This document shows positions 32,511 to 43,673 of a DNA stretch of 47,068 nt, in pieces. Both the position numbers and the translations under genes were made by a program. A model generated the notes under the pieces. The model was given only the letters and a program-made list of their open reading frames with translations. It was not told where the DNA came from and did no database searches. How positions within the stretch are numbered: the stretch's first letter is position 1; every line of letters starts with the position of its first letter. Source of the DNA: Lachnospiraceae bacterium (GTDB taxonomy: Bacteria; Bacillota; Clostridia; Lachnospirales; Lachnospiraceae); the NCBI GenBank assembly GCA_017441585.1, contig JAFRWW010000073.1, forward strand, positions 1 through 47,068. The letters are read 5' to 3'.

Positions 32511-33689
32511 ATGGAATTAGAAGTTGCGCTGAATCTGGCACACTATATGGGGGCGTCTGATATTCATTTTTCCGTCGGAAAGCCCATAATGATCCGATTG
32601 GATGGTACACTGCTCGACTTTAACGAGGCTTATGATAAGTTAAAGGTTCAGGATCCCGGCAGATTAAAGAAGCTTGAGGATACCTGTATCAGACTTAAGG
32701 GCGTAAATTACAGGGATGAGATCTTCCAGGAGTATGTGGATGTGCTCACTCCCGTGGATACCGAGAGCATGGTGCTTCCTATCTTAAGACCCGATCAGAT
32801 GGATGATTTCCAGAAGAAGGGTGAGATTGACCTTGCTTATGACGGATCGTCTTTGGGTCGTTTTCGTATAAATATCTTCAGACAGAGAGGCACTGTGGCT
32901 GCCGCACTCCGTCTGCTGCCCAACAGGATACCTGCTCCCGAGGAACTGGGACTTCCTCCGGCACTGGTGGCTATGACCAGAAAGAAGAGAGGCCTGGTAC
33001 TGGTTACGGGACCTACGGGTTCAGGTAAGTCCACCACCCTTGCATCTTTGATAAATATCATCAATCATACATATAAGCATCACGTGGTTACCATGGAGGA
33101 TCCCATAGAGTACATGCACAGATCCGATAAATGCGTGGTTAATCAGCGTGAGGTAGGTATGGATACCCAGGGGTATGCTCCCGCACTTAGGGCGGTTCTT
33201 AGACAGGACCCCGATATCATCCTCCTCGGAGAGATGCGTGATCTGGATACCATTTCCACCGCCGTAACCGCAGCCGAGACAGGCCACCTGGTATTCTCCA
33301 CCCTGCATACCATCGGAGCTGCAGCCACCATCGACCGTATCGTGGACGTGTTCCCTCCTCACCAGCAGGAGCAGATCAAGGTTCAGCTGGCTACAGTGCT
33401 TGAGTGTGTCTGCTCACAGCAGCTGATGCCCTCAGCCGATGTGGAAGGCGGACGAGTGGTCGGCATCGAGCTCATGATCTCCAGCCCCGCTATCCGTAAC
33501 CTGATCCGTGAGGGCAAGACCTATCAGATCTCCTCCATGATGCAGACCAGCCGTAAGGATGGTATGGTTACCATGGATGACGCTCTCTATGAGCTGTGCA
33601 TGAAGAATCGTATCACGGCCGAGACCGCCATCACCTACAGCCAGGATTACGCATACATGATGAGGAAGCTTGGCAGACCCATAGAGTAA
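32511..33689 (+). CDS. pilT: PilT-like retraction ATPase
   Basis: A 392-residue ATPase related to PilT, which powers pilus retraction. The N-terminal domain has HYMGASDIHFSVGKPIMIRL (about residues 12-31), followed by a stretch longer than usual (about 40-85). The core has GPTGSGKSTTLASLI (about 167-181), EDPIEYMH, LRQDPDIILLGEMRDLDT with Walker B, and ETGHLVFSTLHT with the His box. C-terminal MMQTSRKDGMVTMDDALYEL matches the AIRNLIRE-region pattern of PilT. It lacks the zinc site of the preceding PilB. A strong AAGGAGG precedes it 24 bp after the pilB stop, so they are one operon. Confidence 0.88.
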   Translation: MELEVALNLAHYMGASDIHFSVGKPIMIRLDGTLLDFNEAYDKLKVQDPGRLKKLEDTCIRLKGVNYRDEIFQEYVDVLTPVDTESMVLPILRPDQMDDFQKKGEIDLAYDGSSLGRFRINIFRQRGTVAAALRLLPNRIPAPEELGLPPALVAMTRKKRGLVLVTGPTGSGKSTTLASLINIINHTYKHHVVTMEDPIEYMHRSDKCVVNQREVGMDTQGYAPALRAVLRQDPDIILLGEMRDLDTISTAVTAAETGHLVFSTLHTIGAAATIDRIVDVFPPHQQEQIKVQLATVLECVCSQQLMPSADVEGGRVVGIELMISSPAIRNLIREGKTYQISSMMQTSRKDGMVTMDDALYELCMKNRITAETAITYSQDYAYMMRKLGRPIE

Positions 33690-33695
33690 TTTACT

Positions 33696-33835
33696 AAAAC
33701 TTCCTACTTGATGATAAAATAGGCAATTTATGTCATTCTGAGCGCAGCGAAGAATCTTTATAAAGATGACCTTTATAAATACTTTAACTCTTTCAGGATC
33801 CTTCGTTTCACTCAGGATGACATATGGGAAGTTTT
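33696..33835. repeat. 140-bp nested palindromic element before the rplJ promoter
   Basis: The outer arms AAAACTTCC (33696-33704) and GGAAGTTTT (33827-33835) are complementary. The inner arms TGTCATTCTGAG (33731-33742) and CTCAGGATGACA (33811-33822) are complementary with one mismatch, extended by CGAAGAATC against GGATCCTTCG. It is the most complete copy of the dispersed family. It lies 17 bp upstream of the -35 of the ribosomal promoter. Confidence 0.8.
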
Positions 33836-33852
33836 TGTAATTTAAAAAAAAC

Positions 33853-33882
33853 TTGACATTTATAAAGGTTATGTGATATCCT
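33853..33882 (+). promoter_or_regulatory. Promoter of the rplJL operon
   Basis: A consensus TTGACA (33853-33858), an 18-nt spacer and TATCCT (33877-33882). Transcription would start at the 5' edge of the L10 leader. Confidence 0.75.
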
Positions 33883-33888
33883 ATCACT

Positions 33889-34025
33889 CGTGCCGAAGAC
33901 AGCAGGTCGGAAACGGTAAGATATGAAAGTATCGCCTGCCGAGGAAACAGGATATCCACATCGTAAGATGGTGAGAATGATCTTTGAGTTTTACCTCCGT
34001 GTCGTGTGCACGGAGGTTTTTTATT
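33889..34025 (+). promoter_or_regulatory. Ribosomal protein L10 leader
   Basis: GTGCCGAAGACAGCAGG (from 33889) and CGCCTGCCGAGG (from 33936) match the conserved core of the Firmicutes L10 leader, an RNA bound by L10(L12)4 to repress rplJL. A terminator-type hairpin closes it, so the excess protein complex probably controls read-through. With the palindrome at 33696-33835 and the promoter it accounts for the 376-nt gap. Confidence 0.85.
33993..34023 (+). terminator. Attenuator hairpin of the L10 leader
   Basis: ACCTCCGTG pairs with CACGGAGGT around TCGTGTG, followed by seven T. It lies 43 nt before rplJ. Confidence 0.85.
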
Positions 34026-34065
34026 CCTTTGTATTTCGGTTAATCTAAAAAGGAGGTAAAAGAAT

Positions 34066-34611
34066 TTGGCAAAAGTAGAGCTTAAGAAACCCGTTATAGA
34101 AGAGATCCGTTCCGTAATGGAAGGCGCTAAGTCCGGAGTCCTGGTAGACCACCGCGGTCTTACCGTGGCACAGGACACACAGCTTCGTCGCGAGCTTCGT
34201 GAGGCCGGTGTTACTTACAAGGTATATAAGAACACTATGATGAGCTTCGCATTTATGGGCTCCGATTTCGGTGATCTCATCCAGCATCTCGAGGGACCTT
34301 CAGCCCTTGCGGTATCAAAGGATGACGCTACGGCTCCTGCCAGGATCCTCGGTAAGTTTGCAAAGACTGCAGACAAGCTTGAGATCAAGGCCGGTATCGT
34401 AGAAGGAAAGTACTATGATGCAGCAGGCATCATGGAGATTTCCAAGATCCCTTCAAGAGAGGAACTTCTTGCAAGACTGTTTGGTTCCATGAAGTCACCT
34501 GTAACGAACTTCGCTAGAGTAATGAACCAGCTTGCAGAAAAAGGCGGCGCAGCAGCCGCAGCCGAGGCAAAAGCTGAGGCACCTGCAGAAGAAGCACCCG
34601 CAGCAGAGTAA
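34066..34611 (+). CDS. rplJ: 50S ribosomal protein L10
   Basis: A 181-residue stalk-base protein that anchors L7/L12 dimers on 23S rRNA. It starts with TTG at 34066 (MAKVELKKPVIEEI), 8 nt after AGGAGG. The N-terminal rRNA-binding domain contains SGVLVDHRGLTVAQDTQLRR and YKVYKNTM (about residues 25-62). The C-terminal helix that carries L7/L12 is followed by an Ala/Glu-rich tail (AAAAEAKAEAPAEEAPAAE) that makes the protein slightly longer than usual. It is the first gene after the autoregulatory leader. Confidence 0.96.
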   Translation: MAKVELKKPVIEEIRSVMEGAKSGVLVDHRGLTVAQDTQLRRELREAGVTYKVYKNTMMSFAFMGSDFGDLIQHLEGPSALAVSKDDATAPARILGKFAKTADKLEIKAGIVEGKYYDAAGIMEISKIPSREELLARLFGSMKSPVTNFARVMNQLAEKGGAAAAAEAKAEAPAEEAPAAE

Positions 34612-34621
34612 ATAGAAGAGA

Positions 34622-34639
34622 GTTTACACTTGTGTAAAC
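34622..34639 (+). other. rplJ-rplL intercistronic hairpin
   Basis: GTTTACAC and GTGTAAAC form a perfect stem with a tight loop between the two genes. It has no T-run. It may stabilise or process the message so that rplL is translated more than rplJ. Confidence 0.6.
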
Positions 34640-34676
34640 CGACGATCAATTTAAATTAAAATTTAGGAGGTAAAAA

Positions 34677-35054
34677 ATGGCTAAGTTATCTACAGCAGAA
34701 ATTATTGATGCTATCAAGGAGCTCTCAGTTCTGGAGCTTAACGATTTGGTAAAGGCATGTGAGGAAGAGTTCGGCGTATCTGCAGCAGCAGGCGTTGTAG
34801 TTGCAGCAGCAGCAGGCGACGGCGCAGCAGCAGCTGAGGAGAAGGATGAGTTCGACGTAGAGCTCACCGAGGTAGGCCCCAACAAGGTTAAGGTTATCAA
34901 GGTTGTCCGTGAGGTTACCGGCCTTGGTCTTAAAGAGGCTAAGGAAGTTGTTGACGGCGCTCCCAAGGTACTTAAGGAGGCAGCATCCAAGGCAGAGGCT
35001 GAGGATATCAAGTCCAAGCTCGAGGCTGAAGGCGCTAAGATCACTCTTAAGTAA
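34677..35054 (+). CDS. rplL: 50S ribosomal protein L7/L12
   Basis: A 125-residue acidic stalk protein that recruits translation GTPases. The N-terminal dimerisation segment ([20 protein letters not shown]) leads into an alanine-rich hinge (about residues 38-54). The C-terminal factor-binding domain has [20 protein letters not shown] and [12 protein letters not shown] (about 70-105). Normal length. A strong AGGAGG is 7 nt before the ATG. Confidence 0.97.
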   Translation: MAKLSTAEIIDAIKELSVLELNDLVKACEEEFGVSAAAGVVVAAAAGDGAAAAEEKDEFDVELTEVGPNKVKVIKVVREVTGLGLKEAKEVVDGAPKVLKEAASKAEAEDIKSKLEAEGAKITLK

Positions 35055-35074
35055 TATTAAGCCAAATATGGATC

Positions 35075-35104
35075 AAAACCCCGGTGGGATTCCGCCGGGG
35101 TTTT
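35075..35104 (+). terminator. Terminator between rplL and rpoB
   Basis: AAAACCCCGG and CCGGGGTTTT flank a short loop and run into TTTTAC. It should reduce rpoB expression relative to rplL. A separate promoter follows. Confidence 0.85.
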
Positions 35105-35157
35105 ACTTGTCTTTATGACTTGTGTTTAAATCTGAAAGAGGCCACTATATTTAGTTG

Positions 35158-35187
35158 TTGACTTTATGTGGCCCATTGTGATATGAT
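35158..35187 (+). promoter_or_regulatory. rpoBC promoter
   Basis: TTGACT (35158-35163), an 18-nt spacer and TATGAT (35182-35187). The leader is about 95 nt, and the rplL-rpoB gap of 236 nt holds nothing else that I recognise. Confidence 0.8.
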
Positions 35188-35290
35188 GTACTTTGCGTTT
35201 GTGGCGAGATGGGCTATTTATGCCCTTTTCGTCGTGCATTCTATTAACCTGTTAACCATTCTATTCTCTTAAGAAAGGGTAAACACCATC

Positions 35291-38200
35291 ATGGAAAAAA
35301 ATAGGATCAAACCTGTCAAGGTCGGTTACAGTACGCGAATGAGCTATTCCAGACAGAAAGAAGTGCTTGATGTGCCTAATCTGGTGGAGGTTCAGAAGGA
35401 TTCCTACAATTGGTTTCTGACTGAAGGCCTCAGGGAAGTCTTCAAGGACATTTCTCCCATCGCGGACTTTAACGGCAATCTCAGCATGGAATTCGTTGAC
35501 TTCAGGCTTCAGATGGAAAAGATAAAGTATTCCATTGAGGAATGCAAGGAAAGAGACGCTACATATGCGGCTCCTCTTGAGGTTAAGGTCAGACTTCATA
35601 AGAAAGTCGGAAATGAAAACGAGATAGTGGAGCGTCCTATTTTTATGGGAGATCTTCCTATTATGACTGATACGGGTACCTTTGTGATAAACGGTGCCGA
35701 GCGTGTTATCGTCAGCCAGCTGGTAAGATCACCCGGTATATACTACAGTATCGATCATGATAAGATCGGTAAGGAGCTTTACAGCTGCCAGGTCATCCCC
35801 AACAGAGGTGCATGGCTTGAGTATGAGACAGACTCCAACGATATTTTTTATGTGCGTGTGGACAGGACCAGAAAGGTGCCTGTTACCGTGCTTTTGCGCG
35901 CTTTGGGCCTGGGCACCAATCAGGAGATCCTGGATGTGTTTGGCGATGAGCCCAAGATAATGGCCACTCTTGCAAAGGATGTGGCTTCCAATTCCAACGA
36001 AGGTCTGCTGGAACTTTATAAGAAGATACGTCCCGGCGAGCCTCTTGCAGTGGAGAGTGCGCAGAATCTTATAACAGGAATGTTCTTTGACCCCCGCAGG
36101 TATGACCTGGCCAAGGTGGGCAGATATAAATTTAATAAGAAGCTTCATTTCAGAAACCGTATCAGCGGTCATGTTCTGGCCGAGGATGTGGTGGATCCCG
36201 AGACAGGTGAGATCCTGGCAAAGGCAGGAGACAAGCTCACAAAGGAAAAGGCTGACGAGCTTCAGAATGCAGCGGTTCCTTATGTTCTCCTTCAGGCAGA
36301 TGAGAGAAATGTAAAGGTCATCTCCAATCTCATGGTAGATATAAATGAGTATGTGGAGTGTGACGATCCTGCCGATCTGGGTATTACCGAGCCTGTTTTC
36401 TATCCTGTGTTAAAGGAGATAATCGCTGAGCATGGTGGTGATGCCAAGGAGCTTTTTGAAGAGCTTAAGGCCCGTGTGAACGATCTTATCCCCAAGCATA
36501 TCACCAAGGAGGATATTTTTGCCTCGGTGAACTACAACATGCACATCGAGTACGGTATCGGTAATAAGGATGATATCGATCATCTGGGTAACCGCCGTAT
36601 CCGTGCTGTCGGTGAGCTTTTGCAGAACCAGTACAGGATAGGTCTTTCCAGAATGGACAGGGTAGTGAGAGAGCGTATGACCACTCAGGATATCGAGAGT
36701 GTTACTCCTCAGACCCTTATAAATATCAAGCCCGTGACTGCGACTGTCAAGGAGTTCTTCGGATCTTCACAGCTGTCACAGTTCATGGATCAGAATAACC
36801 CTCTGGGCGAGCTGACTCACAAGAGACGTCTTTCCGCCCTGGGTCCCGGCGGTCTGTCAAGAGACCGTGCCGGATTCGAGGTCCGCGATGTACATTATTC
36901 CCATTACGGACGTATGTGCCCCATAGAGACCCCCGAAGGTCCCAACATCGGACTGATCAACTCTCTTGCATGCTATGCCAGGATCAATCAGTACGGTTTT
37001 GTGGAGGCACCTTACAGAAAGATAGACCATACCGATCCCGAGAATCCCAGGGTTACGGATGAAGTCGTATACATGACTGCGGATGAAGAGGATAACTATC
37101 ACGTAGTACAGGCTAACGAAAAGGTGGACAAGGACGGCTACTTTGAGCGTAAGTCCCTGTCAGGTCGTTATCGTGAGGAGACTCAGGAGTACGACCGCAA
37201 GCTTTTCGATTACATGGACGTGTCACCTAAGATGGTGTTCTCAGTGGCTACGGCCCTGATCCCTTTCCTGCAGAATGATGATGCGAACCGTGCACTCATG
37301 GGTTCAAACATGCAGCGTCAGGCAGTGCCTCTTATGAGTACCGAGGAGCCCGTGGTAGGTACGGGTATGGAGCGCAAGGCAGCCGTAGACTCAGGTGTCT
37401 GTGTAGTGGCAAAGGCAGCCGGTACCGTTACCAGAGTAGAGGCTGACAAGATACTGGTTAAGAACGATGACGGTTCAAAGGAAGAGTACAAGATCAGTAA
37501 ATTTGCCCGCTCAAACCAGTCAAACTGCTATAACCAGAGACCCATCGTAAACAAGGGCGATCACATCGAAGCCGGCGATGTACTGGCAGACGGTGCATCC
37601 ACCGCAAACGGAGAGATTGCACTGGGCAAGAATCCTCTTATCGGATTCATGACCTGGGAAGGATATAACTACGAGGACGCCGTACTTATTTCAGAGCGTC
37701 TGGTTCAGGAGGATACATATACCTCCATACATATTGAGGAGCATGAGGCTGAGGCCAGAGATACAAAGCTTGGAGCCGAGGAGATCACCAGAGACGTGCC
37801 CGGCGTGGGCGAGGATGCTCTTAAGGATCTGGATGACAGAGGTATCATCCGCATCGGTGCCGAGGTCCGCGCAGGCGATATCCTGGTAGGAAAGGTTACA
37901 CCTAAGGGTGAGACCGAGCTTACTGCAGAGGAGAAGCTTCTGCGTGCCATATTTGGCGAAAAATCAAGAGAGGTCAGGGATACATCCCTTAAGGTACCTC
38001 ACGGCGAGTATGGCGTGATAGTCGCAGCCAAGGTATTCACCAGGGAGAACGGCGATGAGCTTCCTCCCGGAGTAAATGAGAGCGTACGTATCTACATAGC
38101 ACAGAAGAGAAAAATCTCCGTGGGCGATAAGATGGCAGGTCGTCACGGAAACAAGGGTGTGGTTTCAAGAGTTCTTCCCGTGGAGGATATGCCTTATCTT

Positions 38201-39220
38201 CCCAACGGTCGTCCTCTTGACATCGTGCTGAATCCTCTGGGCGTGCCTTCACGTATGAACATCGGACAGGTTTTGGAGATCCATCTTTCCCTGGCGGCAA
38301 AGGCCCTCGGATTCAATGTATCTACTCCCGTGTTCGACGGTGCAAACGAGCAGGATATCATGGATACCCTTGCGCTGGCCAACGATTACGTAAATCTTCC
38401 CTTTGACGATGCCGAGGCAAAGGCCAGGGCAAAGAAGGCAAAGGTTACATATGAGAAGGGTGATACCTTTACGTCCCTTCATAAGGATGAGCTTTTACCC
38501 GAAGTATTTAAGTTCCTTTCAGAAAACAGAGAGCACAGGAAGCTGTGGGAGGGCGTTCCCATCAGCACCGACGGAAAGGTTCGCTTAAGAGACGGACGTA
38601 CCGGAGAGTTCTTTGATTCACCGGTTACCATAGGACACATGCATTATCTGAAGCTCCATCACATGGTGGACGACAAGATCCATGCACGTTCCACAGGTCC
38701 TTACTCACTGGTTACCCAGCAGCCTCTCGGCGGCAAGGCCCAGTTCGGCGGACAGCGTTTCGGAGAGATGGAGGTTTGGGCGCTGGAGGCTTACGGCGCA
38801 GCTTATACCCTTCAGGAGATCCTGACCTACAAGTCCGACGATGTGATCGGAAGAGTAAAGACTTACGAAGCTATCATAAAGGGCGACAATATCCCCGAGC
38901 CCGGCGTTCCCGAGTCCTTCAAGGTGCTGCTTAAGGAAATGCAGTCCCTGGGTCTTGACATGAGAGTCTTAAGGGATGACAACACCGAAGTGGAGATCGC
39001 CGAGAATAATGATTATGACGGCGTTACGGATCTTCGTCATGTGATAGAGGGCGAGCGTTACGGATCCGATGACACGGCAGAGTTCAGGAACAGCGGATAC
39101 TCTGAGCAGAGAGTCGGCGAAGACGGTATGGAAGAGGTAGAGCCCGATGAGTATGACTCCGACGCGAGTGAAGAGTTTGAGGACGAGTTTGAGGAAGACC
39201 TCGATCCCGTGGAAGTGTAA
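35291..39220 (+). CDS. rpoB: RNA polymerase beta subunit
   Basis: A 1309-residue core polymerase subunit. The rifampicin-binding segment is intact and of sensitive type: [20 protein letters not shown] then [10 protein letters not shown] (about residues 490-520), with the usual D, H and S at the resistance positions. [11 protein letters not shown] (about 545-555), [14 protein letters not shown] (about 946-959) and the C-terminal [20 protein letters not shown] (about 1144-1163) are all present. The tail after about 1250 is very acidic ([15 protein letters not shown]), a feature of many clostridial beta subunits. rpoC follows after 39 bp. Confidence 0.98.
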   Translation: MEKNRIKPVKVGYSTRMSYSRQKEVLDVPNLVEVQKDSYNWFLTEGLREVFKDISPIADFNGNLSMEFVDFRLQMEKIKYSIEECKERDATYAAPLEVKVRLHKKVGNENEIVERPIFMGDLPIMTDTGTFVINGAERVIVSQLVRSPGIYYSIDHDKIGKELYSCQVIPNRGAWLEYETDSNDIFYVRVDRTRKVPVTVLLRALGLGTNQEILDVFGDEPKIMATLAKDVASNSNEGLLELYKKIRPGEPLAVESAQNLITGMFFDPRRYDLAKVGRYKFNKKLHFRNRISGHVLAEDVVDPETGEILAKAGDKLTKEKADELQNAAVPYVLLQADERNVKVISNLMVDINEYVECDDPADLGITEPVFYPVLKEIIAEHGGDAKELFEELKARVNDLIPKHITKEDIFASVNYNMHIEYGIGNKDDIDHLGNRRIRAVGELLQNQYRIGLSRMDRVVRERMTTQDIESVTPQTLINIKPVTATVKEFFGSSQLSQFMDQNNPLGELTHKRRLSALGPGGLSRDRAGFEVRDVHYSHYGRMCPIETPEGPNIGLINSLACYARINQYGFVEAPYRKIDHTDPENPRVTDEVVYMTADEEDNYHVVQANEKVDKDGYFERKSLSGRYREETQEYDRKLFDYMDVSPKMVFSVATALIPFLQNDDANRALMGSNMQRQAVPLMSTEEPVVGTGMERKAAVDSGVCVVAKAAGTVTRVEADKILVKNDDGSKEEYKISKFARSNQSNCYNQRPIVNKGDHIEAGDVLADGASTANGEIALGKNPLIGFMTWEGYNYEDAVLISERLVQEDTYTSIHIEEHEAEARDTKLGAEEITRDVPGVGEDALKDLDDRGIIRIGAEVRAGDILVGKVTPKGETELTAEEKLLRAIFGEKSREVRDTSLKVPHGEYGVIVAAKVFTRENGDELPPGVNESVRIYIAQKRKISVGDKMAGRHGNKGVVSRVLPVEDMPYLPNGRPLDIVLNPLGVPSRMNIGQVLEIHLSLAAKALGFNVSTPVFDGANEQDIMDTLALANDYVNLPFDDAEAKARAKKAKVTYEKGDTFTSLHKDELLPEVFKFLSENREHRKLWEGVPISTDGKVRLRDGRTGEFFDSPVTIGHMHYLKLHHMVDDKIHARSTGPYSLVTQQPLGGKAQFGGQRFGEMEVWALEAYGAAYTLQEILTYKSDDVIGRVKTYEAIIKGDNIPEPGVPESFKVLLKEMQSLGLDMRVLRDDNTEVEIAENNDYDGVTDLRHVIEGERYGSDDTAEFRNSGYSEQRVGEDGMEEVEPDEYDSDASEEFEDEFEEDLDPVEV

Positions 39221-39259
39221 ATTGTTTTTATCCAGGAATCTTAAAGAAAGGTGAAAAAA

Positions 39260-42200
39260 ATGGCAAAAAATAATAAGCAAAACAGCTACAAGCCACTCAC
39301 ATTCGATTCTATTAAGATCGGACTTGCATCTCCCGACAAGATAAGGGAATGGTCCCACGGTGTAGTGACCGAGCCGGAGACGATCAATTACAGAAACTTA
39401 AAGCCCGAGGATAACGGACTCTTCTGCGAGATCATATTCGGACCCAGCAAAGACTGGGAGTGTAAGTGCGGTAAGTATAAAAAGATCCGCTATAAGGGTG
39501 TCACCTGCGACAGATGTAAGGTAGAGGTGACCAAATCAAGCGTACGTCGTGAGAGGATGGGCCACATAGAGCTGGCTTCTCCCGTATCACATATCTGGTA
39601 TTTCAAGGGTATCCCCAGCAGACTGGGTCTTATCCTGGACGTATCACCCAAGGCTCTTGACAGGGTTCTCTATTTTGCATCATATATTGTGATGGATCCC
39701 GGTGAGACAGATCTGGAGTACAAGCAGGTACTTACTGAGAGAGAATATCAGGATGCCGTAGCCCAGTGGGGCGAGGGCTCCTTCAGGGCAGGTATGGGTG
39801 CCGAGTCCGTTAAGGAACTCCTCATTGACATCGATCTTCAGGAGGAGTCCGAGAAGTTAAAGGCAGAACTTGACGATGCCACCGGCCAGAAGAAGGCCCG
39901 TATCGTAAAGCGTCTGGAGGCTATCGAGGCTTTCATCGAGTCCGGAAACAAGCCCGAGTGGATGATCCTCGACGTGATCCCTGTGATCCCTCCGGATCTT
40001 CGTCCCATGGTACAGCTGGATGGCGGACGTTTTGCTACCTCCGACCTTAACGATCTGTACCGTCGTATCATAAACAGAAACAACAGACTCAGGAGACTCC
40101 TTGATCTGGGAGCTCCCGAGATAATCGTCCGCAACGAAAAGAGAATGCTTCAGGAGGCGGTTGACGCCCTCATCGATAACGGCAGAAGAGGCCGTCCCGT
40201 TACAGGCCCCGGAAACCGTAACCTCAAGTCTCTTTCTGATATGCTTAAGGGTAAGAGCGGACGTTTCCGTCAGAACCTTCTGGGTAAGAGAGTTGACTAT
40301 TCGGGCCGTTCCGTTATCGTGGTTGGTCCCGAGCTTAAGATCTATCAGTGCGGTCTCCCCAAGGAAATGGCTATCGAGCTGTTCAAGCCCTTCGTTATGA
40401 AGGAACTGGTGGCAAACGGCTCCGCACACAACATCCGTGCAGCAAAGAAGATGGTAGAGCGTCTGGAGCCCGGCGTGTGGGATGTGCTCGAGTATGTGAT
40501 CAAGGAGCACCCCGTTATGCTTAACCGTGCACCTACACTTCACAGACTCGGTATCCAGGCATTCGAGCCCATCCTTGTAGAGGGTAAGGCTATCAAGCTT
40601 CATCCCCTGGTGTGTACCGCGTTTAATGCAGACTTTGATGGTGACCAGATGGCTGTGCATCTTCCCCTTTCACAGGAAGCTCAGTCCGAGTGCCGTTTCC
40701 TGCTCCTGTCACCCAATAACCTGCTGAAGCCCTCCGACGGTGGTCCCGTGGCAGTTCCTTCACAGGATATGGTGCTTGGTATCTACTATCTGACCATGCA
40801 CAAATATGCTGACTTCACCGGTAATCCCGAGATCGAGGCACAGGTAGTGGCAGAGTTTGGCAGCCCCGAGGAAGCAAAAGAAGCTTTCAGGGAGTATCAG
40901 GATAAGAAAGCCAAGGCAGTAGCCGGAAAGAGCGGTGAAAAGGCAATCAAGGCAGTTGAGGCTATCAAGGGCGTGGCTCTTGAGACCGACAGCTTCATCA
41001 AGGTCTGTGTAGACACTGAGAGAAACAGGGTAGTTCTCTGCCGCATGGTGGATATCCTCGGCAGATACTACTATTCCATGGAGGAAGCTCTTCTTGCATA
41101 TGAGAACAAGGAGATCACCCTTCATCAGGATATATATGTAAAGAGACAGATCACCAATCCCGACGGATCCGTGGAAGAGGGCGTTATCAATATTACCCTC
41201 GGAAGACTGATCTTCAATGAGATCCTTCCTCAGGATCTGGGATTTGTTGACAGGTCAAAGCCTGAGAATAAGTTTGAGCCCGAGATCAATTTCCATGTAG
41301 GAAAGAAACAGCTTAAGCCTATTCTGGAAAAGGTCATCAATATCCACGGCGCCACCAGGACAGCAGAGGTGCTTGATGATATCAAGGCCATGGGTTATAA
41401 GTATTCCACACAGGCAGCCATGACGGTTTCCGTTTCCGACATGACCGTGCCCGCAAAGAAGCCCGAGCTCATCAATAAGGCTCAGGAGACAGTGGACAGG
41501 ATCACCGTAAATTACAGACGTGGTCTCATAACCGATGAAGAGCGCTACAAGGAGGTTGTCAGCACCTGGAAGAAGATTGATGATGAGCTGACCGTGGAGC
41601 TGCTCTCCGGACTTGATAAGTTTAACAATATCTACATGATGGCCAACTCAGGAGCGAGAGGTTCCGACAAGCAGATCAAGCAGCTTGCCGGTATGCGTGG
41701 ACTGATGGCAGATACCACGGGACGTACCATCGAACTGCCCATCAAGTCAAACTTCCGTGAGGGTCTGGACGTTCTGGAGTACTTCATGTCGGCACACGGC
41801 GCACGTAAGGGACTTTCCGATACCGCGCTTCGTACCGCTGACTCCGGTTACCTGACCAGACGTCTGGTAGACGTTTCACAGGAACTGGTCATCGATGACA
41901 GCGACTGCGTGAGCGAAGGCAGGGAGATCCCCGGAATCTGGGTATATGCTTTTGCAGACGGAAGAGAGCAGATCGAGGGACTCAGGGATCGTATCCTGGG
42001 CCGCTACAGCTGCTATGATATAAAGAATGCAGACGGTGAGATCCTGGTAAAGGCAAATCACATGATCACCCCCAGAAGGGCTGACCGCATTATGGCAGAG
42101 GGTGTGGATGAGAACGGTAACCCCATTGAGAAGGTGAAGATCAGGAACATCCTGACCTGCCGTTCACATACAGGTATCTGTTCCAAGTGCTACGGTGCCA

Positions 42201-43132
42201 ACATGGCTACCGGCGAGGCAGTTCAGGTGGGCGAGGCTGTCGGAATCATAGCCGCACAGTCCATAGGTGAGCCCGGTACACAGCTTACCATGCGTACCTT
42301 CCATACCGGTGGTGTGGCAGGTAACGATATCACACAGGGTCTTCCCCGTGTCGAGGAGCTTTTCGAGGCCAGAAAGCCTAAGGGACTTGCCATTATTTCA
42401 GAGTTTGCAGGTAAGGCAGAGCTTCGCGATACAAAGAAGAAGCGTGAAGTGGTTGTCACAAATGAAGAGACAGGTGAGTCAAAGGCTTACCTCATACCCT
42501 ACGGTTCACACCTTAAGGTTCAGGACGGTGATATACTCGAGGCCGGCGATGAGCTGACAGAGGGTTCCATCAATCCTCATGATCTGCTCAAGATCAAGGG
42601 CCTGAAAGCCGTAAGGGATTACATGCTCAGAGAGGTTCAGAGAGTTTACCGTCTCCAGGGTGTTGATATCAACGATAAGCATATCGAGGTCATCGTACGT
42701 CAGATGCTTAAGAAGGTCCGCATAGAGACTTCCGGTGATTCCGATTATCTGCCCGGTTCCATGGTCAATGTCCTCGAATTTGAGGATACCAACGAGGAGC
42801 TTATTGCCGAAGGTAAGGAGCCCGCAACCGCAGAGCAGATCATGCTGGGTATCACCAAGGCATCTCTTGCCACCGACTCCTTCATGTCCGGTGCATCCTT
42901 CCAGGAGACCACCAAGGTCCTCACCGAGGCAGCCATCAAGGGTAAGATCGATACCCTGTCGGGACTTAAGGAAAATGTCATCATCGGTAAGCTGATCCCC
43001 GCAGGTACGGGACTCCGTCGTTACAGGGATGTGAAGCTCAGCACCGACAATGCCCCCGAGGATATGCTCTCGGTTGATGAGAACGATGAGGAGACAGTTG
43101 ATGATAATGCCGAGGTTGTCGTAACCGAGTGA
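39260..43132 (+). CDS. rpoC: RNA polymerase beta' subunit
   Basis: A 1290-residue catalytic polymerase subunit. The N-terminal zinc site is [20 protein letters not shown] (about residues 60-80). The active-site [12 protein letters not shown] (about 455-466) holds the three magnesium aspartates. The trigger-loop region [20 protein letters not shown] (about 996-1015) and second zinc site ([11 protein letters not shown]) are intact. Translation is taken from ATG 39260 (MAKNNKQ), with AAAGAAAGGTG as ribosome site; the GTG at 39251 within that site is unlikely to initiate. The C-terminus is acidic. Confidence 0.98.
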   Translation: MAKNNKQNSYKPLTFDSIKIGLASPDKIREWSHGVVTEPETINYRNLKPEDNGLFCEIIFGPSKDWECKCGKYKKIRYKGVTCDRCKVEVTKSSVRRERMGHIELASPVSHIWYFKGIPSRLGLILDVSPKALDRVLYFASYIVMDPGETDLEYKQVLTEREYQDAVAQWGEGSFRAGMGAESVKELLIDIDLQEESEKLKAELDDATGQKKARIVKRLEAIEAFIESGNKPEWMILDVIPVIPPDLRPMVQLDGGRFATSDLNDLYRRIINRNNRLRRLLDLGAPEIIVRNEKRMLQEAVDALIDNGRRGRPVTGPGNRNLKSLSDMLKGKSGRFRQNLLGKRVDYSGRSVIVVGPELKIYQCGLPKEMAIELFKPFVMKELVANGSAHNIRAAKKMVERLEPGVWDVLEYVIKEHPVMLNRAPTLHRLGIQAFEPILVEGKAIKLHPLVCTAFNADFDGDQMAVHLPLSQEAQSECRFLLLSPNNLLKPSDGGPVAVPSQDMVLGIYYLTMHKYADFTGNPEIEAQVVAEFGSPEEAKEAFREYQDKKAKAVAGKSGEKAIKAVEAIKGVALETDSFIKVCVDTERNRVVLCRMVDILGRYYYSMEEALLAYENKEITLHQDIYVKRQITNPDGSVEEGVINITLGRLIFNEILPQDLGFVDRSKPENKFEPEINFHVGKKQLKPILEKVINIHGATRTAEVLDDIKAMGYKYSTQAAMTVSVSDMTVPAKKPELINKAQETVDRITVNYRRGLITDEERYKEVVSTWKKIDDELTVELLSGLDKFNNIYMMANSGARGSDKQIKQLAGMRGLMADTTGRTIELPIKSNFREGLDVLEYFMSAHGARKGLSDTALRTADSGYLTRRLVDVSQELVIDDSDCVSEGREIPGIWVYAFADGREQIEGLRDRILGRYSCYDIKNADGEILVKANHMITPRRADRIMAEGVDENGNPIEKVKIRNILTCRSHTGICSKCYGANMATGEAVQVGEAVGIIAAQSIGEPGTQLTMRTFHTGGVAGNDITQGLPRVEELFEARKPKGLAIISEFAGKAELRDTKKKREVVVTNEETGESKAYLIPYGSHLKVQDGDILEAGDELTEGSINPHDLLKIKGLKAVRDYMLREVQRVYRLQGVDINDKHIEVIVRQMLKKVRIETSGDSDYLPGSMVNVLEFEDTNEELIAEGKEPATAEQIMLGITKASLATDSFMSGASFQETTKVLTEAAIKGKIDTLSGLKENVIIGKLIPAGTGLRRYRDVKLSTDNAPEDMLSVDENDEETVDDNAEVVVTE

Positions 43133-43152
43133 TAATTTCCCCTGATTAGGGC

Positions 43153-43182
43153 TTGACAGAATTATAATTTAAGAGGTATACT
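43153..43182 (+). promoter_or_regulatory. Promoter of the str block (rpsL)
   Basis: TTGACA (43153-43158), an 18-nt spacer and TATACT (43177-43182). The start site would fall at about 43189, the first bases of the hairpin listed next. Confidence 0.7.
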
Positions 43183-43187
43183 ATTTA

Positions 43188-43213
43188 GGCTTGCCATTTT
43201 TGGCAAGCCTTTT
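43188..43213 (+). terminator. rpoC terminator or 5' hairpin of the rpsL transcript
   Basis: GGCTTGCC (43188-43195) and GGCAAGCC (43202-43209) are perfect complements around ATTTTT, followed by TTTT. It can terminate rpoC transcripts. For transcripts from 43153-43182 it would be the extreme 5' structure, too close to the start for normal attenuation. Confidence 0.8.
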
Positions 43214-43250
43214 AGTTGAAAATATTTAAAAAGAAAAGAGGTGAAAACTA

Positions 43251-43673
43251 ATGCCAACATTTAATCAGCTAGTAAGAAAGGGTCGTCAGACATCAGTAAA
43301 GAAGTCTACGGCACCCGCACTCCAGAAGGGATTCAACTCTCTTCACAAGAAAGCGATCGATGCATCATCACCCCAGAAGCGTGGTGTCTGCACCGCAGTT
43401 AAGACTGCTACACCTAAGAAGCCTAACTCAGCTCTTCGTAAGATCGCCAGAGTACGTCTCTCAAACGGAATCGAGGTTACTTCCTATATTCCCGGCGAGG
43501 GTCATAACCTCCAGGAGCATAGCGTGGTACTTATCAGAGGAGGAAGAGTAAAGGACCTTCCCGGTACCCGTTATCACATCATCAGAGGTACATTGGATAC
43601 TGCAGGAGTGGCAAACAGAAAGCAGGCCCGTTCAAAGTACGGTGCCAAGAGGCCTAAGGACGCTAAGAAGTAA
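43251..43673 (+). CDS. rpsL: 30S ribosomal protein S12
   Basis: A 140-residue decoding-centre protein. It has [11 protein letters not shown] at the start, [17 protein letters not shown] (about residues 50-66) and [17 protein letters not shown] (about 97-113). Both lysines whose change gives streptomycin resistance are wild type. Ribosome site GAGGTG precedes the ATG. Confidence 0.98.
   Translation: MPTFNQLVRKGRQTSVKKSTAPALQKGFNSLHKKAIDASSPQKRGVCTAVKTATPKKPNSALRKIARVRLSNGIEVTSYIPGEGHNLQEHSVVLIRGGRVKDLPGTRYHIIRGTLDTAGVANRKQARSKYGAKRPKDAKK

Noticed and set aside
39857..40660. 267-codon minus-strand frame inside rpoC
   Set aside because: It is fully antisense to conserved rpoC sequence including the active-site region, and has no recognisable product.
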